A DNA stretch of 64,000 bases from Petaurus breviceps papuanus (Eukaryota; Chordata; Mammalia; Diprotodontia; Petauridae), in NCBI GenBank assembly GCA_028583685.1, contig JAMXIF010000045.1:5227419-5291418 (forward strand), in the 5' to 3' direction. This document shows positions 21,001-32,199 of this stretch, in pieces. The number at the start of each line of letters is the position of its first letter. Position 1 is the stretch's first letter. The notes below the pieces were generated by a model. It was given only the letters and a program-made list of their open reading frames with translations, did not search any database and was not told the DNA's origin. Position numbers and translations under genes: made by a program.

Positions 21001-22495
21001 TTGTTGTTCAGTCTTAATTGTATCCAATTCTTTGTGATTACAGACCATAACATGCCAGGATCTTCTATTCTTCACTGTCTACCTTGTCACCAAAGTAATA
21101 TTTTTTAGTCTGATTTTTCCCACTGTTTGCTCATTTTCCCAGTCAATTACTTGACTTTTTTAGCTCTTTGTTTAGGTAGTCTCTGCTTCCAATGTGGAGG
21201 TTATGCTTCACAAGCTTTTGTGCAACTGTTTTCAGAGACATTTCTAGGGAATTATGTCATTAATTCTTTCAAGGTTGTATGATGAAAGGAGATATGTTTA
21301 CTCCTCTCCTAGTCTGTGCTCTGGTCTATGAGTGACCACAAGCACTTGTTTCTATATTGGAACTGTTAGGAATTTCCACTGCTACCACAAGCTTGGTTAC
21401 ACCAGAGCTCATCCTCACCACAGGACCACCACTCAGGATTCCAATCGAGAGTGAAACACAAGCAAAGCCAGAGAATCCTGCCTCATTACTACCAAAGAAA
21501 TCTCTGTAATCCAGTTTTGAACAGTCACTGAATCCCCCCACCATTTGTGGGGTCGAGAGCTCCCAAAGCAGCCATTGCCACTGTGAGGACCACTGCCCTG
21601 GGGCTGTGACTGGACCTTACTCCTCTCTCACAAAGGTCTGACAGACATTTTCTACTGACCTTCTAAGTTGTCTTTGGTTTTTGTGGGTTGAGAAGTCTAG
21701 GAATCATCACAACTGCCAGTGATTCCAGATTTGCTAGGGCTCCACCTGTGACTTTGCAGCCCATGCTGGACTGCACTCTTCACTCAAACTGGTACAACAG
21801 ACCTTTCCAGTTGACCTAGGTTGCCTTGGGTTGGAAATTTTTTTTCACTTTGTCTTTTTGTGCGTTGTGCTGCTCTAGAATTTGTTTAGAGACTTTTACA
21901 GATATGTAGAGGGGTTTGGGGAAGAGCTCAAAGAAGTCACTTTTTTTTAAATTTTACTCCATCATTTTGACTCTACCTTCTATACTCCTCTATCTGCCAA
22001 AGTCTGTCAAAGCTCATGTTTATTGCTTTCATGACAATATCCATACATCTCATTCTCTGCTGTCCACTTTTTTTCCTTTTGCTTTCAACATTTTCCATTA
22101 TGTCTTTCCAAGGAGTCCCATCTTCTCATTAGGTGGCCAAAAGTATTTGAGCTTCAGCTTTAGTATCTGACCTTCCAGTGAATAGTTTCCATTAATCTGT
22201 TTAAGTATTAACTAATTTGAGAATCCCTTCAGTCTTCTCCAGCACCATAATTCACAAAGTTCTATTCTGTGATACTCTGATTTCCTTATAGTTCAACAAT
22301 CAGAGCCATAGATTTTTGCTAGAAAAATCATAGCTATGACTATACAGATCTTTCTTGGCAAGGTGATGTCTCTACATTTGAGTATGCTCTCCAGATTTAC
22401 CATAGCTTTGTTTCCAAGGATAAAATGCATTTTAATTTCATGGTTGCAGTTGTCATATGCAATGATCTTTGAATCAAATTGCATATGATTCACCT
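21001..22495 (-). mobile_element. BovB/RTE LINE fragment, antisense, split by L1
   Basis: The right part (about 21985-22495), read on the minus strand, encodes the end of an RTE reverse transcriptase. It includes GNKAMVNLESILKCRDITLP, which parallels the GRKAMTNLDSILKSRDITLP block of BovB elements. 'taggtggccaaaagtatttg' and 'agcttcagctttagtatctg' are the complementary 3' region. The left part (21001-21090, 'gttgttgttcagtcttaatt') is the RTE 3' head. The two halves are separated by an L1 5' end at about 21090-21980. It is 5'-truncated and decayed. Confidence 0.82.
21090..21980 (-). mobile_element. L1 5'UTR plus first ORF1 codons, antisense, inside BovB
   Basis: On the minus strand it starts near 21978 and passes through 'tttggggaagagctcaaaga'-type 5'UTR sequence. 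It reaches an ORF1 start near 21160 ('gaaaatgagcaaacagtggg', then 'tattactttggtgac'). It stops about 20 codons into ORF1 and RTE sequence resumes. There is no ORF2 and no 3' end. Confidence 0.72.
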
Positions 22496-22559
22496 GTGGA
22501 CAAATATGATCTATTTGTTTGTGCTATTAATACATGGATCTTTAGAGCCCTGGAAGTGC

Positions 22560-22755
22560 ACCTCTGTGGTTGCTGGACAAAAGGACACAATGACACAGAC
22601 TGATTGATGAAATTATCAACCTTATGATTTTTGAGGGGAGGGCCTGATCTGTGATTTCTTTGTTGAAAAAAAAATCCCTATTGTGTAAACTCCTTCTCCT
22701 GAAATAATCAGCAAGTTCTCTATAATTACTAATTGTAGGCAGCTGTCTGGACATA
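22560..22755. other. unassigned sequence
   Basis: Nothing recognised between the BovB fragment and the next SINE. Confidence 0.4.
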
Positions 22756-23010
22756 ATTCTGTTGTTCCACGATTTGTTGGGTTTCACTCTTTGTGGCCCT
22801 ATTTGGGGTTTCCTTGGCAAATGTATAGGAATAGCTTCCTATTTTCTTCTCCAGATAATTTTACAGATGAAGAAACTGAGGCAAACAAGGTTAAGTGACT
22901 TGCCTAGGGTTACACAGCTCTTAAATTTCTGAGGCCAGATCTGAATTCAGGAAGATGCATCTTTCTGACTCAAGGTTCACTCTATCCACTACATCACCTA
23001 GCTGCTCTGT
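22756..23010 (-). repeat. RTE-headed composite SINE, antisense
   Basis: 'gggtttcactctttgtggcc' and 'ctatttggggtttccttggc' form the RTE-like head. 'gaagaaactgaggcaaacaa' and 'cagatctgaattcaggaaga' run to 'ctatccactacatcacctag', the tRNA-derived part. Confidence 0.9.
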
Positions 23011-23069
23011 GAGTAACTCTGGGGGGTTAGATAATTAGTATCAGGTTTTCTATCTCCCAAAGATTGACT

Positions 23070-23250
23070 TTCTCATTGCTGTGTCAGACTCCTCAGAATA
23101 AGTCCATTTTATGAATGCAGAAATTGAGGCTTATGGAGATTCAATGATCCACCTATAGTCATGGAGTTTCTTAGCAACAGGGTTGAAATTTGAACCTAGC
23201 CTTTGTGGCTCCAAACCCCTGGCCCTTCCCACTATACTGCATTCCCTCTC
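23070..23250 (-). repeat. MIR-class SINE, antisense
   Basis: 'ccattttatgaatgcagaaa', 'ttgaggcttatggag' and 'gggttgaaatttgaacctag' run to 'cttcccactatactgc'. Confidence 0.75.
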
Positions 23251-23984
23251 AATGTTCTATGGCCTCAGGATTGTATGATAACAAGAGAAGTGTACACAGT
23301 TATCTTCACCTACTGTTATTCTATGAACTATGTAAAATAATATCTTCAATTTGTTCCCTCTGGTGGTGTTTTAAGATTTTCTATAAACTGAAAGCATGTA
23401 GGCATATGTAAAGTCGCTCTAGTTAAATTAACAATTCCCCGATTCTATTCTATTTTTTTGTTCCCGAGTGCAGGGGGTGAGGAGAATTTTGTATTCAAAT
23501 GAATGCTTTCTGAGGAGTGGGGGTCACAGTATAAACATCACACCTCTAATCAGTTACTTAGTTTCCATAATTATTCTCCCAAGACCATTGGAAATATCAA
23601 GCTGTGAGAATATTCTGGTACTCTCTGAATTCTAAGAATGGATTGCAAGAGAGCTACCCTGTTCAAATACATTCTATTTCTGCAAGAATTACATTTGATT
23701 TTTAAAGTAGATGTTAGAATTTTAAAATTTGTGCTTCAAATCAAACCACCTTCCTACTATGCTACAAAGATGCATCCAATAATTTTTGAGGGACTCTACA
23801 AACTGTTCCAAGCCTATGAGGAAGGTATTGGTCAATGATAAGTAATGTTTCCTACCTTGGTCAGAGAATCCATTCACTTTAATTGCTTTGTGGCCTATAC
23901 AGATCTTTTAGAAGTCATAGGCTGGAAAAAAAAATGTGAACCACACACAAAAACCACAAATAAACTAAAGTAAGGGTCACAAAC
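23251..23984. other. unassigned sequence
   Basis: No gene or repeat recognised. Confidence 0.4.
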
Positions 23985-24035
23985 AATCCAACAAGTTGGG
24001 AATGACTGAGCAACAAACAACCACACAAGTCAAAG
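23985..24035 (+). repeat. RTE/BovB-type 3' end fragment
   Basis: 'caagttgggaatgactgagc' followed by 'aacaaacaac' matches the short RTE-derived 3' motif, in the sense direction. Confidence 0.45.
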
Positions 24036-24214
24036 AAGCAATGGATAAATGTGATTTGATCACAATAGTTGATCAGTGTAAGACTTGCAACTTGTGCATC
24101 TATAAGAAGCTTGATGAAAATTTTCATCCACTGTTAGGACAGATTAATAGTGGCACACATATTTGGCCAGGTATGTCACTGGTAGTTTCATCTCATTCAC
24201 AAGGGGGTTGCAAC

Positions 24215-24400
24215 AGGAAGAGAAAAAGACAAATGGAAAGGGCACTGATTCTAATCAAAGCCCTTGAGGTAAAATTTTCTCTCAAACTATTACCCGTGTC
24301 ATCCAGGGCAAGTAACTCAATCAATATCCTTAGATTTAAGTTTCCTGTATGTGGAAGGAGTGGACTCCAGTGGCTCTGAGATAGCTTCTAGAATTTTTTG
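24215..24400 (+). repeat. MIR-class SINE, sense
   Basis: 'gaaagggcactgattctaat' and 'ccagggcaagtaactcaatc' run to 'ggctctgagatagcttctag'. Confidence 0.6.
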
Positions 24401-24439
24401 TCATATTATTTAAACCAATTAATTCACAGAGCAGGGCTT

Positions 24440-24592
24440 TTTTGGGGGAGGAGAGGGCAGTTGGGATTAAGTGACTTGCCCAAAGTCACATGGCTAGTAA
24501 ATGTGTCAAATGTCTGAGGCTGGATTTGAACTCAGGTCCTCCTGATTCCAAGGCCGATGCTCTATTCACTGTGCCACCTAGCCGCCCCAAAG
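24440..24592 (-). repeat. WSINE-type SINE, antisense
   Basis: 'gcagttgggattaagtgact', 'ggatttgaactcaggtcctc' and 'ctattcactgtgccacctag' end in 'ccgcccc'. The flanks 'agagcagggcttttt' and 'aaagcagagtttctt' may be a worn target duplication. Confidence 0.92.
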
Positions 24593-24762
24593 CAGAGTTT
24601 CTTAATCTGAATCCATGGATTTCAGAGATTCTGTAACTTTAGATGGGGAAGAAAAAAAAAATATATATATATATATCTTTTGGGGGAGGGGTTATTTTTA
24701 ATTTTTAATTGATGGAATAAAACAAACATTTCTGTAACATAGTAACATAAAAAAGATGATTG

Positions 24763-26621
24763 TGGGGCAGAGACAAGATGGTGGAGAAAAGCCAGGAAGT
24801 TCCCTGACCTCTACCCAGTTTCCCTTGGAAATAAAATTGAATCAAGTGTCTAAACAGATTTTGGAGTGACAGAACCCACAAAAAGATAGAATGAAACAAT
24901 ATTCTACCTTAAGATAACTTAGACTTCAGGGAAGGACTATCTCACTTAGGTATAAAGGAAATGCAACCCAGTGCAGACAGTATGTGGCTGAAAGTCAGTA
25001 GGAGCCTTTTAGCCACAGCACAGATCAACAACTGAGGACCCTCAGTCCTGGCTTAGCAGGCCAGTTATGGGTTCTTTAGCCACATTGCAGAATGCAAACT
25101 GCAAAACCTGGAACCGCAGAACAACAGGAATGACTAGGTTGGATCACCCCCAGTACAGTGGGCCCTTGAGGCCCCAGAGCAGAAAGTGTGTGGCCAGGCA
25201 CCTGGCCCTTCCATGTAAGAAGTTTTCACTGTGCCTTGGGGCAGAGTTCAACTTTTAAAATCACAAAATGAATTGGGTATGTGTAAAGCCACACACAAGC
25301 AGCTTTCCAGAGGACTGCTGCTGTGAACAGCTTTCAAAGTTCTGATTAGTATAGTGAGTTCTCTACTTATTCAATAACAAATCAGAGCAAAACATTCATA
25401 GGAAATCAAAATACAGCATTCACAATGTAACAACTAATCAACTTATCACTAAAATGGCCACACAGTTTTCACCAAAGTGGTCACACAGTTTTCAACAAAG
25501 TACAATCATTTAGTAACTCAATCATTCAATCATCCTTAAGGACAGCTTGCCTCTTTAAGGGACACAAAGTACAAAAGTCAAAGCCCTCTACCCCTGGGGT
25601 GCAATTAAATTACAATTTAATTATTAGTAATTACTCAGTATCCTCTTAGGGGAACTGGAAAGTACAAAAGCCATCCACCCCTAGGTCACAATTAAATCAC
25701 AGTTTCATCAGTCACTACTCAGTATCCATGGAGAGGTCTTTTCATCTTGACTCAAGGCAAGTGGCTCCTACCTGAACCCACCAAACTGTCACCTGGGTTC
25801 AAAGGCAGAAAGTTCCCATTTCCTTGGTCAAGCTCTCCATGCAGTATCTGCTCCACATTGGAGCTCACAGTGTGCAGTCCATCTCAAATACTTCATAGTC
25901 TCTGTTCCTGGGAAGACAAGGTTTAACAAAGGCACAAGAACATTTATACACATTAACGAAGCCACAACAACATTTGCACAAAATATCGGCATCATGGTCA
26001 TGCTTCTTCAGTCTTCAGCAGCTCCAGCTGGCCCTTGGAAGTCCTCAGGAGCTCCAACTGGACCTCAGAAATCCACAGCAGCTCTGGCTGGCCCTTGAAA
26101 ATGCTAAGCAGCATAAGCTCTGCTCTCCAAATCAAAATCTCTTTATCCAGCCTCCACATGGCTTGCTCCAAGAAATTCTTTCTCAGTTCTCAATTCTCAT
26201 TCTTCTTCTCAGTTCTAAATTCTCAGTTCATTTTTCAATCCAGCAGCAGGTGCCCTGCTTCCATGATGCTCACCCCAGGAAATTCTGTCTGTCCAGCTTG
26301 TGTTCTTCCTTATATATGGGATAGCTCCTCCCTGTTCTGCCCCTTTCTGTTACATCAGCAACTTCCTCCCAAGGTGATAACTATTTCTGTCTTAATTAAA
26401 TATCTTAAACAAGGGTGTTAACTTGAAACAAGGTGCTAAGTACCAGCTTACTTGCCAATACAAAGGGGCATGGAAGATCTTCAGATTCCATTAACAATAC
26501 AAATGCAACTGAAAAAGTTAGAAAAAGAGCAAATTTGACATCCCCAATTAAATACCAAATTATAAATTCTGAAAAACAAAGAAGAGATTAATGAAATTGA
26601 AAGTATGAAAGAAGATTGTAT
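24763..26621 (+). mobile_element. sense L1 piece: 5'UTR then ORF2 scrap, LTR between
   Basis: It begins 'gggcagagacaagatggtgg', the standard marsupial L1 5' start, and reads as 5'UTR to about 25315. After the LTR, 26502-26610 matches ORF2 ('ccccaattaaataccaaatt', compare 52228). ORF1, most of ORF2 and the 3'UTR are absent. Near-duplicate flanks AAGATGATTGT (24751-24761) and AAGAAGATTGT (about 26608-26618) suggest a target duplication. Confidence 0.65.
25316..26500 (-). mobile_element. LTR, family A subtype, in L1
   Basis: It is similar to the LTRs at 2712 and 43863 over its left part ('aaatcaaaatacagcattca') and right part ('gccaatacaaaggggcatgg'). The middle differs, and I see no clean target duplication, so ends are approximate. 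It is a fossil solo LTR. Confidence 0.65.
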
Positions 26622-27285
26622 AGGAAACTATGAATAAACTATGCACAATTTGGTATTCATTTCAAACATGCAACAAAATTGTCATGTATTTATTTTCTTT
26701 TTTCTTTCTTCCCTCCTCCCACCCTACCCTACAGACCATTACCATTAGATACAATATATACATATACACATGTGTGTGAATGTATGTATGTATATATATA
26801 TAAATGTATGTATATGTATATAAATTTATTCTGTATATAATTTTATTCATTAGGTCTTTCTTTAGATGCATACACTGCCTTTCTTCATATGTGCATCATA
26901 GTTAATTTGAGTATTTATATTAGACAAAACTACTTATTCACTCCAAGTCACCATTAGAACAATATTGTTGTTACTGTATACAATGGTCTCTTGGTTGTGC
27001 TTATTTCACTCATCCTTTCTAATAGGATAGCAGTATTGCATCACAATCATACACCACAACTTGTTCAGTCATTTCCCAATTAATGGGTATCCCTGTAATT
27101 TCCAGTTTATTGTCATCACAAAGAGAGATGCTATAAATATTTTAGAACATATAGTTTGCTTTTGCCTTAATCATCTTTTTAAATAGATTAAGTAGTGGTA
27201 TTGCTGGGTCGAAGGGTATAAATAGCTTAATAACTCTGTGGGCATAATTCCAGATTACATTCCAAGATGTCTGGATAAGACACAC

Positions 27286-27317
27286 TCTCAAAGTGAGCCC
27301 CAAAACAAAGCTACACA
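27286..27317. other. 32-bp LTR patch, identical to 28135-28166
   Basis: An exact 32-bp copy of part of the family B LTR sits alone between the L1 end and an AT microsatellite, 850 bp from the matching stretch and in the same orientation. Confidence 0.8.
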
Positions 27318-27440
27318 ATATATAACATATGTGTGTGTTATATATTGTATGCGATATATACATATTGTGTGCTTATATGTGTGTTCGTGCATTTGTTAAT
27401 TGTGTGTATACATATGTATGTATATGGATGTGTGTGTATG
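27318..27440. repeat. AT/TG microsatellite
   Basis: TATATA, TGTGTG and TATGTATA units, irregular. Confidence 0.85.
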
Positions 27441-27803
27441 TGTAAACTTCTAACTGAAATTTACCATTTCGTTTGATCACCAGTGTAGGAAATAAGTGTT
27501 GTGGTTGTCGTTTTCTGAGAAGTATCCATAGGCTTTACCAAAACTACCAAGGGATCTATGATATATCACAGGCTAAGAACTCCTGACTCATAGGTTTGTC
27601 GGGTGAATTATGTGACAAATCTAAAAGAATATAAGCCAGCTGAAACAATTTTAGGATAAGCTAGTGGCATTGTTTCTGGGAATTTAGACTCTCAGATACT
27701 AATCAAATGGGAAAGACAATAGGAAGAATGTATTTGACCCTCCCCTCCCCACAAACGTTTTGTGCAGGATTGGGTAGTAATTATTCTTTGGATCTTGGGT
27801 GAG
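27441..27803. other. unassigned sequence
   Basis: No gene or repeat recognised. Confidence 0.4.
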
Positions 27804-27808
27804 TCTCT

Positions 27809-28331
27809 GTAGCAGCAAGCACCCCAGTGTCCCCAGGGTGTCTGCCACCACAGATTCTTGGATCTTCTTTGATAAAGGAAAGCAACTCAAAATGGGTTAA
27901 CAAGCTTACTTTAATCAGTCAGATATGTATCGTTCACCTAGTTCAGGGGAAAAAGGTCAGCACCCCGAACTTCAAAGTATACAGACAGAATTATCAAGAC
28001 AAAAACAGATCAAGTAGACAGATTTCCAAACTGTCCAACCATTACATCCATACCAAACAACATCTGGGTTTCAAAGCCGGGGGGCTCTGGACAACGGCTA
28101 GCCCAGAGTTTCATCTGATCAAATCACAGAATGCTTCTCAAAGTGAGCCCCAAAACAAAGCTACACATCAGGGCTTATATAGCCTTCTCCTGGCTCAGAG
28201 AATGTAACAACCTTATTGACTCACTGGCCAATCAAGAAGTATCTACTGAAAAACAACTCTCCCACCCCAGGCTCCAGGTAGACTTTAGCCTACGGGCAGG
28301 GAAGATCTTACAAATTTACATTCCCATTACA
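27809..28331 (-). mobile_element. solo LTR, family B, with perfect TSD
   Basis: A 523-bp LTR with TG...CA ends, flanked by GTCTC at 27804-27808 and 28332-28336. It is the antisense counterpart of 3206-3746. It shares the TATATA-containing promoter region and the end block 'caactcaaaatgggttaaca'. No internal region is present. Confidence 0.93.
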
Positions 28332-28336
28332 GTCTC

Positions 28337-28855
28337 ATACCTGACCATATCAAAGAACTACATCTTTGTATTTGCTGAATGAACTCACTCCCTGTCCCTG
28401 AAGAGGTATGCTCTCCCTAAGGCCCTGGCAGGTATCATCTTGACATTAAGTTTATGCCTCTTCCATTACTTGCAGAGTAAGATCAAAGTGATAAAACAGA
28501 CCTAAGACAATACCTAAACAGAAGCTTCATGCCATTCCCTCTGGTAATATTCTACTTTTATCATGAAGGTGAAATTGTCTTTGTATGGGCTATAGACTTT
28601 TATTTTTGAAAACCATAACCTTAGAATCATGGCCCTCCTCCTTTACTTTTCCTTCACATTCTTCAATTTCTGGGTCCTCCAGGACGACATACCATTTCAA
28701 ATATAAAACTAATTTACTACAGTATGGAAAAATCTTGGGTGCAAAAGTGTTTTGAGTGCCACTAATCCTGTGATTTCACTGGTATGAGGAGCTCCTGCTG
28801 TAGAAGTCCCTTCTAGCAATATAGATGAGTTCCTTCCCTCTATCTTATTTTATTA
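28337..28855. other. unassigned sequence
   Basis: No gene or repeat recognised. Confidence 0.4.
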
Positions 28856-28859
28856 GTGT

Positions 28860-28985
28860 TGCCTAGAGCACTGAGAACCTAGGTGACTTTCTCAGTGTCA
28901 AATATTATGTATCAGAGGAGAGATGAGTCCAGATATTCCTGGACCAGAGTCTGCCTCTCCAAACACTACATCATATTGCTTCTTG
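28860..28985 (-). repeat. MIR fragment, antisense
   Basis: 'gtgactttctcagtgtcaaa' runs to 'ccagagtctgcctctccaaa' and 'cactacatcatattgcttc'. Confidence 0.55.
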
Positions 28986-29500
28986 TGGAGATATGAAAAT
29001 CAAGAAAAAGTTCTCCTTCTTTAGGTTAGCTTGATAACATATAATAATCCTCTTTTTCATTGTTGTTGCCCCTCCCCCTGGCTATTATTCTATGACTTTA
29101 TATTTCATTTCAGCACCAAAGAAGTAGTTAATTCATATAATCCATAGTTTCTGCTTTTTCATCGCTATAGTCCCTATTTCAATCCCTGCTCTTTCTGTGA
29201 CTATCTTTAGCTTCATTTAGTGAGTCTACCCTACCCTAGATTGGTCTTAGGACATGTATTCAAGTCTAACTTCACCATGGCCTTTCTATCTGCCAAGACA
29301 AATTCTTCTGATTAACTGTTTCATGGTATCAAATATCTTTTTGAGTCACTTCCAGTGAATTAACAAACTATTAAAAATGAATAAATAAAAGAGTTATGGA
29401 AAGATCCATGGTAGGGCAGGCAGGCTGTCAGAGAAAGTAGTTGCAATGTGCAGTTAAAAATGTCATTGAAGATTATATGTGACCACTGTAGAACCTGGGC
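28986..29500. other. unassigned sequence
   Basis: No gene or repeat recognised. Confidence 0.4.
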
Positions 29501-29504
29501 TGGT

Positions 29505-29715
29505 CATAGAATCATTCATTTAGAATTGAAAGAGATATGAGAGATTATCTAATCTAAACTTCTCTCTTTCTCTCTCTGTTGGTCTATCTCTATGTCTGTC
29601 TGTCTATCTCTTTCTCAGTTATCTATCTACCTATCTATATATCTATCTGTCTCTCTGTCTACCTGTGTGAGTGTCTCCTAAACACCTCCTGAAGTCACAC
29701 ATCCAGTAAGTGAAA
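29505..29715 (-). repeat. MIR, antisense, with TCTC/TATC microsatellite inside
   Basis: 'catagaatcattcatttaga' and 'gagattatctaatctaaact' begin an antisense MIR. 'gaagtcacacatccagtaag' closes it. A TCTC, TCTG and TATC array fills 29570-29665. Confidence 0.65.
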
Positions 29716-30045
29716 AAATGATTTAAAACAGGTAAACAATCTAAGGGGAAAAATAGCAATCTCCAAATATCTTCTATTTATATATGATATGGTATGATAT
29801 GTATGGATTATTTATTATCTAAAATTAAAAAGGTAAGTACGTAGCCATTGGTATTTGATAATATTTTTGATATTTTGATTTGATAATTTGATAGTAAAAA
29901 ATAATTTGATAATAATAAATTTGAAAATAAACATTGATAGAGGGCCTTCTCTCTTGAAAGCACTATACTCAATGTTAGGATAGATGAAAAGATTTTTTTT
30001 GTTGTTTTTATTTTAATAAGACATATTCCCAAACTAATGAAGTCT
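29716..30045. other. unassigned AT-rich sequence
   Basis: Includes repeated TTTGATAATTTGATA motifs at about 29855-29930, a local low-complexity tract. Confidence 0.5.
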
Positions 30046-30049
30046 GTAA

Positions 30050-30300
30050 TAATACTACTAATAATGTCTGGTATTTATATAATGATTTAAGGTTCACTAA
30101 GCACTTTACAAATGTCAACTTATTTCAACCTCACAACAATGTTGGAAATAGATGTTGTTATTATCCCCATTTTGTGGACAGGAAGCTTGAGGCTGAAAAA
30201 TGTTAAATGACTTACCCAGGGTCACACAGTGTCTCAGACCAGATCGGAATCATGATCTTGTCTCCATGTTCTGCACTCCACTTACTGTTTCACCAAGCTG
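30050..30300 (-). repeat. MAR1/MIR-like SINE, antisense, nearly complete
   Basis: 'ctggtatttatataatgatt', 'cactaagcactttacaaatg' and 'ttatccccattttgtggaca' run to 'gggtcacacagtgtctcaga' and 'tccacttactgtttcaccaa'. Confidence 0.88.
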
Positions 30301-30865
30301 CCGCTGCCAGAGGAAAAAAAATACAGATAAATTTAGTATATTGTGGTTTAATGGATAGGAGATGTTTTCATTTAAATTTTTAATGTTTATTTCCCCAAGC
30401 GAGCCTAGCCTATAATCTACTTGAATAAATTTCACAGGTTAGTTTTGTTCTATATCTACTTTTAAATTTTAGCCATGTTTCTGATGGCAGGGAATCCTGC
30501 AAAAATACTCTAGGTCAACAAAGAGGTATGAAGGCATAATTGTCTTTATTGATTCAATAATATTTGAGAATTACCAGTTGATTTTTAAACAAAATGTAGA
30601 TATAGATCATAATGGTGGCTAATATAGTATGTGTCTTAAAGCAAGTGGTTGTTTATGCAATGTGCTCAAAAGGCAAGATATAGAGTTCCCTAGAATGAGC
30701 CATATTATAGCAAATTTTCCTCTTTACATGAATTTATTTATGTCATATTTAATTTGGAGTATATAACCTCATAACCCTTGTATTATTGCAATTGATTTTT
30801 GAAAAAGTTCTCTGCCTTCCATGCAAATGTGAAAATGCAAAATTTTCTCCCTAAATTTATGGGCT
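30301..30865. other. unassigned sequence
   Basis: No gene or repeat recognised. About 30600-30770 looks unique and balanced in composition. Confidence 0.35.
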
Positions 30866-30869
30866 TTTA

Positions 30870-31015
30870 TACAAGGATCCTGGATTTGAATCACACATTA
30901 CTACTTATGTAATTCTGGGCAAGCCATTTAATTGCTATGACCTCATATTTAAAATTAATGGAAGCTGACTTGTTGACTTCTATATTCCCTTCCAACTCTG
31001 AATCTAAATTTCTGG
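30870..31015 (+). repeat. MIR-class SINE, sense
   Basis: 'tggatttgaatcacacatta' and 'ttctgggcaagccatttaat' run to 'ttcccttccaactctgaatc'. Confidence 0.7.
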
Positions 31016-31310
31016 TAGGATAATAGAGAGGACTGCTATTTGTGCTCTAAACAAGGGAAGGTTGATAACAGTGCAGAGAATTAGGAAGGGTTACAAAAGA
31101 AAAAAAAATAAAGCACAAAACAAAGTGAGATTAAAAGAAGTGTTGAAATTGAATAGGGAAAATAAATGTAAATATGCCAGTCATAGGAAACAAGTTAAAC
31201 TGAGGAACTATTGTGACTTGGCCACTGCTTAGATATGGTGGAAGAGGAGGATGTAGAGAAACAATTTAAAGGTGATTTAAAAGATGCAAACTGGCAGGTT
31301 TATAAATGAT
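31016..31310. other. unassigned purine-rich sequence
   Basis: Nothing recognised. Confidence 0.4.
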
Positions 31311-31311
31311 T

Positions 31312-31480
31312 TATAGATCATAATATCTTAGATTGAGAACTGAAAGGGAAATCATCCAGTCTGATCTCGTCATTTTGTAAGTACAGAAGCAGAGGACCAT
31401 AAGGGTTGAGTGACTTGCCCAAGGTCAAGTAGGAAGCACAGAGACAGTTTTTGAGCCTCCCTTCTCTGCTTCTAAATATA
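31312..31480 (-). repeat. MIR-class SINE, antisense
   Basis: 'gaactgaaagggaaatcatc' and 'gttgagtgacttgcccaagg' run to 'tttttgagcctcccttctct'. Confidence 0.78.
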
Positions 31481-31529
31481 ATTTCCACTAAAACAGGAAG
31501 AGGGTGGAACTGGTACAAATTATATTGAA

Positions 31530-31740
31530 ATTGGTTTTGTTGAATTTGAGATGTCTGTGGGATATCTAGTTATAAATATCTTATAAGAAGCTGGTGAATT
31601 GGGAATTGAGTTCAGGACTGGATATGTAAACCTGGGGATCATTTGTGTACAGATAATGATAAATTAGAGAATTATTAATTGATTTCACCTTGAAAGAGAG
31701 TGTAGGGAGAATAGGAGATCCATAATTGAAACTTGGAGTA
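31530..31740 (+). repeat. L2 fragment, sense
   Basis: 'gagatgtctgtgggatatct' and 'gaattgagttcaggactgga' run to 'cctggggatcatttgtgtac', matching the L2 3' region. Confidence 0.6.
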
Positions 31741-31984
31741 TATTTACATATGGAAGTTTAAACTAGGAAGATGACTCAGTAAAGGAAATCGAAAGCATAT
31801 CCAAACAGGTGAAAACAAAAACAAACAAAAAAAAACCCAGTGTCTTAAAATAATGTTAACCTGTGTTTTTCTCAGTCAATATGAGGTTCAATAGGATCCT
31901 TATGTACTATTAGTGGCCTGTTTCTATCTGAGTTTGACAGCACTTGACTACATAATCTCACATATTCCAAGCAGCTCAAAATAT

Positions 31985-32165
31985 CATAAAGTCATAGATT
32001 TGGAGTTGGAAGTGACCATAGAGTTCACCTAATCTAATCATTTCATTTCTCAGACAAGAAAACTGAAGCATGGAGACATTAAAGGATTTGCCCAGGATCA
32101 CAGAGTATCATGATAGAATTTGAACTTGGCTCCAAGACCTGTGTCCAATCAAATATACTGTGCTT
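31985..32165 (-). repeat. MIR-class SINE, antisense
   Basis: 'catagatttggagttggaag' and 'tttgcccaggatcacagagt' run to 'tttgaacttggctccaagac'. Confidence 0.78.
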
Positions 32166-32199
32166 CTATCTTATAAGTAGTTTCTCAGAAGATGATAGA

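Larger units (their letters stand above)
24692..27285 (-). mobile_element. L1 3' part, antisense, split by a sense L1
   Basis: The left piece (24692-24762, 'ttttaattgatggaataaaa') is the complement of the L1 3'UTR end. The same element resumes at about 26622 ('ggaaactatgaataaactat') and runs to 27285. It includes 'caacttgttcagtcatttcc' and 'tgctgggtcgaagggtataa', the ORF2 C-terminal region. A TATG microsatellite has grown at 26755-26835. Confidence 0.78.

Noticed and set aside
22542-22820. 92-codon minus frame
   Set aside because: It ends in the RTE head of a SINE; the rest has no recognisable domain.
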